Shown: positions 57,451 to 64,000 of the stretch, piece after piece
Numbering within the stretch: position 1 is the first letter of the stretch
Layout of the letters: each line of letters opens with the position of its first letter
Source: Tupaia tana
Lineage: Eukaryota > Chordata > Mammalia > Scandentia > Tupaiidae
Assembly (NCBI GenBank): GCA_026018925.1
Contig: JAKSZU010000002.1
Span: 51,263,337-51,327,336 of the forward strand
Direction: 5' to 3'
DNA: 64,000 nt
Notes under the pieces: generated by a model
Databases searched by the model: none
Seen by the model: the letters and a program-made list of their open reading frames with translations, nothing else
Told to the model about the DNA's origin: nothing
Made by a program: the position numbers and the translations under genes

Positions 57451-57884
57451 TCATTCTCTAATGCTGTCCAGGTACCGAGCACAGGCTTTGGTTGAGGACT
57501 TCGTGTTCCCTTGGTCCCTGGATGGCACATGCAGATGCCTGCCTGCCTGCAACCTCTCCCTGCTGGTGCCATTCCGGCATACCAGAATGATACCAGGCAT
57601 GGATGCTACAGATCTGCCATCGCCCCTGGGACAACCTCGTGGGCAAATCTAGGGCGGGGTTTGATTTAAAGGCCTCGGTGACACAGCTGGACATCAGCAT
57701 CAATCAGCTAATGCTCAGAAACTGAATTTAATATACAAAAGGCAACTGGGGTATTGATCAGTGTGAATACAAAGTGTAGGGTTCACAAAAGACAATTACA
57801 TAAAAATTGAGGCTGTCCATCCCTAAAGTAATGCCAGTTTGGAGTTTATCTCAGTAGTTGGAAGATCTAGATCAAGTTAATCAT
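57451..57884. other. Noncoding interval, nothing recognised
   Basis: Higher G+C near 57480-57660 but no repeat or coding pattern identified. Confidence 0.4.
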
Positions 57885-58290
57885 CACCATCAGCGACACC
57901 AATGTTTACTGAGCACTTACTATGTGCCAGGCTCACTTCTATTAGGTTGTCTGTACAGCCGTGAGGTATTTTTCTACGTTTTTCTATGCAAAAATGTGTC
58001 ATGACTTTCCCAACCACTCAGTAATGCTTTCCACGTTCATTTAATTCTCAAAGTCATCTGTGGGGTCAGTATGATCATATCCTAATTTCACAAGTAAGTA
58101 AAAAGAAACTCAAGAGAGTTGTTGGTTCATGGTTATATTTGTACAGTTACTGAAGTTTACAAAATGCATTACCAATATAATTGCCTCTAATTTTTTATAA
58201 CCATATCATATGGTAGGTTAATAAAACGTCTTTTCACAGATAAAGAAACTAAATTACAGAAGTTCATTTATTCTTAAGCACATATCTGGT
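57885..58290 (-). repeat. MIR-like repeat, reverse, split by a MITE
   Basis: TTTACTGAGCACTTACTATG, TGCCAGGCTCACTTCTA, then after the MITE ATGCTTTCCACGTTCATTTA and ATTCTCAAAGTCATCTGTGG. The distal part (58040-58290) also contains a second decayed copy (CAGATAAAGAAACTAAATTA). Confidence 0.7.
57942..58021. mobile_element. 80-bp palindromic MITE (copy 3)
   Basis: Exactly 80 bp, flanked by TA (57940-57941 and 58022-58023). It shares TACGTTTTTCTATGCAAAAA-type centre and TCATGACTTTCCCAACCAC end with copy 1. Removing it and one TA restores a continuous MIR. Confidence 0.88.
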
Positions 58291-58455
58291 AAAGAAAATC
58301 TAATATAATCCTTAAACCACTTAAAAGCAGTATCTCTGGTCAAAGTCAGACTACATATTTAGAATAGATGGATACAAATAAAGTAAATCAGGAAAAAGAA
58401 AACATAAGCTGCTTATTTTGTTTTTTAAGTAGAATCCTATTTAGAATTAAGACTA

Positions 58456-58717
58456 GGGGGACCAGCAGATGGCGTAATGGTTATATCTATGAACTCCCAC
58501 ATGGCCGACAGCAGTTCAAGTCCTGGTCCTGGAGGCTTGAAGTTCATGCCAGATGCGTGTGTGCCCAAAATCCCCAGAGGAGAATGAAGGAAAAGGGATT
58601 GTTGTGTGGCTATCCGCCCCCCCCCCCCAGGGGGGGTGATTTCTTGTTTTGTTTCTGTCTCTCTCTGTCTCTCTGGCGAGCACATGCCCTATAGCAAAAA
58701 TCTTTCTTCAAAAAATA
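58456..58717 (+). mobile_element. tRNA-SINE long form (L)
   Basis: GGGACCAGCAGATGGCGTAA head, GCAGTTCAAGTCCTGGTCC box B, an enlarged C/G palindrome (C run at 58617-58628), CATGCCCTATAGCAAAAATC end. AGAATTAAGAC before and AAATTAAGTG after are TSD-like. Confidence 0.88.
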
Positions 58718-58796
58718 AAAATTAAGTGATACTTAAACCTTTTTCTTTTCCATGTCAATAGAGAGATAAGCATAGTGTTTGACATACAGTAGATTT

Positions 58797-58828
58797 AAAA
58801 AACAAACAAACAAACAAACAAAAAAAAA
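58797..58828. repeat. (CAAA)n simple repeat
   Basis: About five CAAA units followed by an A-run. Confidence 0.9.
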
Positions 58829-58889
58829 TCCTGATAAATGAAATGAGAACTAATTCATTAGGTTTAATGGTTAAAATCTATTCTGTCTC

Positions 58890-59151
58890 GGGACTAGCAG
58901 TTGATGTAATGGCTATGTCGCTGGACTCCCATGTAGCTGACTGCAGTTTGAGTCTCAGACCCGGTGGCTTAAACTCAGGCCAGGCGCATGTGTATGCATG
59001 CCCAGAACCCCAAGAGGAGAATGGAGAAGAATGGAGGAGAAGGAACTGTGGCATGGCCATATCCCTGGGGGGTGACTTCTCGCTTTCTGTCTCTCTGTCT
59101 TTCTGGTGAGTGCATGCACCCTATAGCCATAAACCTCTCCCCCCCCCCCCC
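58890..59151 (+). mobile_element. tRNA-SINE long form (L) with poly(C) tail
   Basis: Complete head, body and CCTATAGCCATAAACCTCT end, but the tail is a run of 13 C (59139-59151) in place of poly(A). The perfect 17-bp TSD AAAATCTATTCTGTCTC lies at 58873-58889 and 59152-59168. Confidence 0.93.
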
Positions 59152-59168
59152 AAAATCTATTCTGTCTC

Positions 59169-59898
59169 AATAAAATTTCCATTTTTTTATACTCAGAACC
59201 TCTGCAACAAAACTGAAGAAATATAGGTTATATTATATATTATAACTTAAGTCTGTCAAGGTATACATTAACTTGTTAGATAAAAATGTAGATACACCTT
59301 AATTTGAAGTGTAATCACTATCAATGACTTTGAGAGATCTTATTCTATAAAGAAAAAAATTTAAAAAAAAAACCTGTTTCCTTATCATTTAAATCACTTT
59401 TAACTTTTCAAAGGCTTCTCTTAAATATGTCCTTCAGTATCATTGAACATATCACTTTACCACTATTTTGCAAGGCTTGGTCTTTATCACATGATCGGAA
59501 GAATTTCTTGCTTGTGTTTAGGCTATGAATAGCATTTGAAAAATTACTCAGTTATAATTATAGACAGCTAACACCTGCCAACTTGCTAGAAAATGAAATC
59601 ATGTAAAATTTAAAGACAAGTGTGCAATCTTGTCAAACACTGAAGGATCAAAACAGTAAATGCTCACTTTTAGTAAACTAAGATTCTAACTAAACTTTAC
59701 TGAATATTATTCATAGTATTAATAACTTACCCTAGCCACATGTTTGTTAAGAAATGCATATATATATATATACATATATATATGTATATATATATATATA
59801 TATATTTATCAACTTGTCAATTTAAACAACTTTAAGTTAAAACACTAAATGACTACTATTCACTAAATGAATGTGTGTATTCACTGAATCATACACAA

Positions 59899-59930
<32 letters not shown>

Positions 59931-60259
59931 ACATCAATGAATAAATGTTTATTTGGGTCATATAACTCACAATGCTGACATCATAAATTTTTCTCTCCCT
60001 TTAATATGCTTTAAAAGCTTAGGAAGTTACCTTAGGTAATTTTATAATATAAGTAATGATTTATAATTCTGAGACCTTTCACTTTTTAAATTAAAAATAT
60101 GTTAAGATTTAAATAAACTATAAAACTGAAAGTATTTAATTTTTCCAAGGTCATTCCATTATTTCACTGCAATGTATTGGATTTCTCTGTAAATACTGAT
60201 AGCTATATAAAAGAGCATGAGAAGACAGGCTATTCTTTGGTTGCCCAATTTCACTTATA
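59169..60259. other. SINE-free A/T-rich interval with two microsatellites
   Basis: (TA)n-rich tract at 59757-59806 and (CA)n at 59896-59935. Otherwise unique-looking; no gene supported. Confidence 0.5.
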
Positions 60260-60271
60260 AACTGGAACTTG

Positions 60272-60532
60272 AGAACCAGCAGATGGCGTAATGGTTATAT
60301 CACTGGACTGCCATGTAGTTGATTGTGGTTTTTAGTACCAGACTCAGCAGCTTGAAACTATGCTGGGCACGTGTGCATGCATGCCCAAAATTCCAAGAGG
60401 AGACTGGAAAAGGGATTGCAGTGTGTCCATCCCACCCCTCCCCCAGGGAATTATTTCTTGCTTTGTCTCTCTGTCTCTCTGGTGAGCACATGTGCCCTAT
60501 AGCAAAAATCTTTCACACATACACAGAAAACT
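60272..60532 (+). mobile_element. tRNA-SINE long form (L)
   Basis: GAACCAGCAGATGGCGTAAT head to TGCCCTATAGCAAAAATC end. The TSD AACTGGAACTTG lies at 60260-60271 and 60533-60544. Confidence 0.93.
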
Positions 60533-60624
60533 AACTGGAACTTGTTTTTTTATCTATTTACTTAAAAAGTGTGCCATAAACTGTGTGTTACAAGTAATAC
60601 ACAAACATTTAACAATAAAACACT

Positions 60625-60885
60625 GGCCAGACACATGGCCTGGTGATTAAGGAAGCCAAATCCCATATGGACGACCGTGGTTTGAATCCTGGCCTCAATG
60701 TCTCAAAAAACATACTGAGCACATGTGTGCGCCTATCTGTGCATGTGTGCCCCAAATCCCAAAAGGATAGAGAAATGGAGAAGATACTGAAACATAACCA
60801 TGTCCTGCTGGGAAGTGCTTCTCCTCCCCTCCATTTAACCCCCCAGCTTGGTGAGTGCTCTTGCCCTACGACAAAGCAAAACAAT
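60625..60885 (+). mobile_element. tRNA-SINE long form (C)
   Basis: CATGGCCTGGTGATTAAGGA and GCCAAATCCCATATGGAC head, ATGTCTCAAAAAACATACTG junction, CCCCAAATCCCAAAAGG body, TGCCCTACGACAAAGC end. Confidence 0.85.
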
Positions 60886-60999
60886 AAAATGCCAACTGGG
60901 AAAATGCAATATATGTTTCTAATAATCATCCCATAGAAATTCCCTAAGTGTTTCTAGTGAAAAACATTTTTAGAAACAAGGATCTTGTAAAAAAGCTCT

Positions 61000-61165
61000 T
61001 TTTTTTTTTTTTTTTTTTTTTTCCCAAGGTTTTTGCCATAGGGTGCCTTCACTAGATGGTGATAGACACAGAGAGGCACAGTGAGAGGGAAAGTGAGAAA
61101 TCACTCCTGGGGGGGATGGTCATGCCACAGTCCCTTTTCTTCCATTCTCCTCCTGGGATTTTGGG

Positions 61166-61204
<39 letters not shown>

Positions 61205-61290
61205 ACATACACCCAGAGTAATTTTCAAGTCACAGGATTCCAAACAGTCAACCACATGGGAGTCCAATGCCTTAAACACTAAGGTACCCT
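61000..61290 (-). mobile_element. tRNA-SINE long form (L) with (CA)n expansion
   Basis: T-run, GCCATAGGGTGCCTTCAC, purine tract, CTCCTGGGGGGGATGGTC, a (CA)n run at about 61170-61200, and a head complement CCACATGGGAGTCCAATGCC. AAAAAGCTCTTTTT before and AAAAAGCCTTTTT after form the TSD. Confidence 0.88.
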
Positions 61291-61299
61291 AAAAAGCCT

Positions 61300-61680
61300 T
61301 TTTACTTCATACAATAATTTTATGGTAAATATATATTTTTCAACACTGGCTTAACTTGGTTTAATAACCAACAGGGGTGGGGGGAACAAGCATGAAATAA
61401 CGTTTCCATAGTATAACTATCACTCAGATTTTCATAATTAAGATGTCTAGTTTCCCAGTGCCCCTAGAAATACAATCACTAACCAGTCTAAAGAATCCTC
61501 CCAATCTGATTTACACGCTAGCATAAAGTACCAGGTAATTTCTTTATGGCCAGTTAATATCTTTCACATTTAATGTAATAACTATGAGCTAGAAAAACTG
61601 AGTAAGCAAATCCTATTTTACACTGAATATCACACAAAAATCTAGATATTTTATTTACTGTGGTGTGAAAAAAAGAGGCT
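61300..61680. other. Noncoding interval, nothing recognised
   Basis: No repeat or gene identified. Confidence 0.4.
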
Positions 61681-61695
61681 GATGAGAAATTCTTG

Positions 61696-61883
61696 TAAAA
61701 AAATTATTTCATTTAACTTTTTATTTGTTTATTTATTTATTTATTTTAATTTGGCCAGAGAGGGACAGAGTGAAAGAGAGAGAGGTGGGGAAAGTGAGAA
61801 ACTAAGCCACCAGGTCCAGGACTCGAACTACAGTTGGCCATGTGGAGTCCAGCACCCTGAACCACCATGCCATCTGCCAGCCC
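61696..61883 (-). mobile_element. tRNA-SINE short form (S)
   Basis: TTTAATTTGGCCAGAGAG, AGAAACTAAGCCACCAGGTC, and head complement CACCATGCCATCTGCCAGCC. ATGAGAAATTCTT before and CTGAGAAATTCTAA after form the TSD. Confidence 0.92.
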
Positions 61884-62107
61884 TGAGAAATTCTAACAAA
61901 GAAGAGATTAAAATTGGTGACAAGGCTTGTGTGGTGCCAATATGTTTCCAGCAGCACTTTCTACACATTTTAAGCAGTGCCTCTACCCCTAAGCATCAAC
62001 CTTGTCCTTCTACAAATTCAAAGTTGTTTTCTCCCCCACATCTTTGGTTCCTCCCAGTTAATGGTATTTGCTGCAACATAAACATGGCTTGTTTTTAAAT
62101 ATGAAAA

Positions 62108-62295
62108 TTCTTTTTTTTAATTATTTGTTTTAATTTTATTCACTCCTTCATTTTTATTTTAATTTAACCAGAGAGAGACATGGAAAGAGAGAGAGGGAAA
62201 GTGAGAAAGCAAGCCACCAGGTCCAGGACTTGAACCATGGTCAGCCATGTGGGAGTGTCCAGTGCCTCAACCAGCACACCACCTAGTGGTTCCCC
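62108..62295 (-). mobile_element. tRNA-SINE short form (S)
   Basis: TTTAATTTAACCAGAGAG, AGAAAGCAAGCCACCAGGTC, GGACTTGAACCATGGTCAGC, and head complement ending CACCACCTAGTGG. Confidence 0.9.
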
Positions 62296-63689
62296 AAAAA
62301 AATTATTTAGAATTAATACATGATATTATAATAAGAAGTGCTCATTTTATCAGAAATTTAAGTGATTAAGAATCCTTTATTATACTCAAGATTCAATGGC
62401 TACTTTCTGTCAGCTCAAAGTTTCAACAAATCCTTAAGTTAGTTGTTTAAATATTAATTTATTACCTATTCAAATGGTAAAAAGATATCTTGCAAATTTC
62501 TAATGGCTTACTAAAAGGAAAATAAATATAATCTCAAAACGAAGAGAACAGCACACCTATTTTCTAATTCTTTCACTCCATGAGTTATCCATATATATAG
62601 GCACTTTAAGGGTACAATGCATTAAAGGTAAAAAAAAGGATAATTAAGCTTAACTATTGTTTCAAAGGATTCTCCATGATTTCCTAAGCAATCTATGACC
62701 TTAAATTAAAATTTAATACATAATTTTTAACATCCTATCTTTGTACAAAATAGTATATCTCATTTTAAACAAAATACATATGTTGGGAAAATACTTTTAA
62801 AAATTAATCATTCTGTTTTCTTCATGTCAGAGGTCATCTGGGGCACTGTTAAGAGAAATAGCTGAAATCTGGACATTTTTTAAAAAGTCTCTTTGTTAGT
62901 ATCAATTTCTCTGAACAGTTACAACAAAGAAAGAGGACAGGATGTATGTATATATTATAAAGAGGACACAGAGGGTAGATAGTACAGATACAATTCATCC
63001 TGTAAGCAAGAGAAAAAAAAAAAAAAAAAAAAAAACAAAGCCAACAGACATTGGTTCTTTGGTCTTCAAACCATTTAGAAAACAAAAAGTGTTAAAGATT
63101 TGCCTTTGACCTCTTCACACTGTCCTAAGAAGCCCAGAAAATCTGAGAGTAAATAGTATTTTCCTTTGAGTCTCAAAGCAAGGAAAGAAAAGTGGTCAAA
63201 GATAGGAATGAGAGGAAGTGCTGAGTAGAGAAGTAAGCCACAACATTTTCTGAGCGAAAAGGAGTGAGTTCTCAGTGTATGACCAGAAAATGGTATAAAT
63301 AAAAGAAAGACAGTGTAAATGTTGGAAGAGGACTCTCATATGTGCTGTGATACCTAACAGTTGGCAGCAAATGTTTGAGATGTACTACCTTAAATTTTTG
63401 GCTTTGACTAGATGGAAGTAAAAAATCAAAACAAAACAGTAATTTAAAAAGACAAACTCTCCTTCTAGAATGTCCCTAATCGGTTATAAATTGTATTTTA
63501 TAGCCCCATTATAAATGAACTAGGTATGCATCTAATCTAATAAAATCCAAATTATTAACACACTATATATTACCTAGTTCAATGCACTTGCATTTATAAT
63601 GGAAATTTCTAATTAGAACTGACTGCCTTCCCGCCCCCTTCAGAAATCTCTGTCCAAATGATGAGGAGTCTCTGGCTCTTAGGAACTGA
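62296..63689. other. SINE-free A/T-rich noncoding interval
   Basis: About 1.4 kb with an A-run at 63012-63034 and no other repeat or gene recognised. Confidence 0.45.
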
Positions 63690-64000
63690 ATGCTGATTAA
63701 TTCAAACCAAAAATAGAAATGCACAATTTCCTTGCCAATGACAGGCTTAGGAAAGGTCATATGACCCAATCCTGGCCAACAGAAACTGAGACATCTACTG
63801 GACAGTTTCTGGGAAAAGTTTTTCTTCCTTGATAGGTACTTGGGAAGAAACTTTTTTCCCCTAGTTGTGGATGGTTCTGACTGCACATGATGATTGGAAC
63901 AGCATACCCTAGCAACCTTGCAACCAGGAGGAGAGAGACTGCTAGCAATGCTAAATAAAGGAGAACAAAACAAGATGGAAAACAAAAAGGTAATGTAGCT
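63690..64000. repeat. Ancient interspersed repeat, related to 8885-9312
   Basis: AATGACAGGCTTAGGAAAGG, TCATATGACCCAATCCTGGC and GTTTCTGGGAAAAGTTTTTC follow an old mammalian repeat pattern. It runs off the window end. Family uncertain (LTR or DNA transposon). Confidence 0.45.

Overview
This 64 kb window is nuclear DNA from a placental mammal. It contains many old mammal-wide repeats (MIR, L2, an L1M-lineage LINE-1, MLT1/MaLR LTRs), many microsatellites and one processed ribosomal-protein pseudogene. I see no intact protein-coding gene, no tRNA or rRNA gene and nothing prokaryotic. Open frames in the window are short and mostly lie inside repeats, so they are not called as genes. The window is best read as intergenic or intronic sequence.

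The dominant feature is a dense set of tRNA-derived SINEs, about 60 insertions, roughly one per kb. Four forms can be told apart by eye. L (long, about 250-280 bp) has a tRNA-like head beginning near ACCAGCAGTTAGCGTAATGG, a body with a C6/G6 palindrome, a CT-rich tract and an end CTATAGCAAAAACCTCTC plus poly(A). C is an older long form whose head carries GGCTGGATCCCACATGGCC. S (short, about 165-215 bp) has the same head joined directly to the CT-rich tract, and usually ends CTCTGGTCAAATTAAAATAA. D is a different, older family with a GACCCACATGGGAAGG core and an AATAAATAAA end. These SINEs are not the familiar rodent, rabbit, carnivore, horse, bat or human types as I remember them. A colugo (Dermoptera) or another less-studied eutherian is my low-confidence guess.

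Layout: 1-16.3 kb is SINE-rich noncoding sequence with a CpG-enriched patch near 6 kb. 16.9-26.2 kb is one old, nearly full-length sense-strand L1 split by about a dozen SINEs and three small mariner-like MITEs. 26.8-31.5 kb is SINE-poor with two MaLR LTRs. 31.5-38.8 kb is SINE-rich and includes a possible orphan terminal exon near 32.6 kb. 39.06-39.98 kb is an RPL6 retropseudogene with a clean 18-bp target-site duplication. 40-55.6 kb is SINE-rich with two head-to-head SINE pairs and an MLT1 LTR. 55.67-57.19 kb holds an inverted duplication of a U2-snRNA-like fragment plus MIR, flanking a unique CpG-enriched spacer. 57.2-64 kb has MIRs, more SINEs and microsatellites.

The most noteworthy items are the 80-bp palindromic TA-flanked MITE family (three copies), the U2/MIR inverted duplication, the L/S relationship of the SINE family, a poly(A)-only retroinsertion and a SINE with a poly(C) tail. 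All coordinates of old repeats are approximate to about 10-30 bp; SINEs with stated target-site duplications (TSDs) are precise to a few bp.
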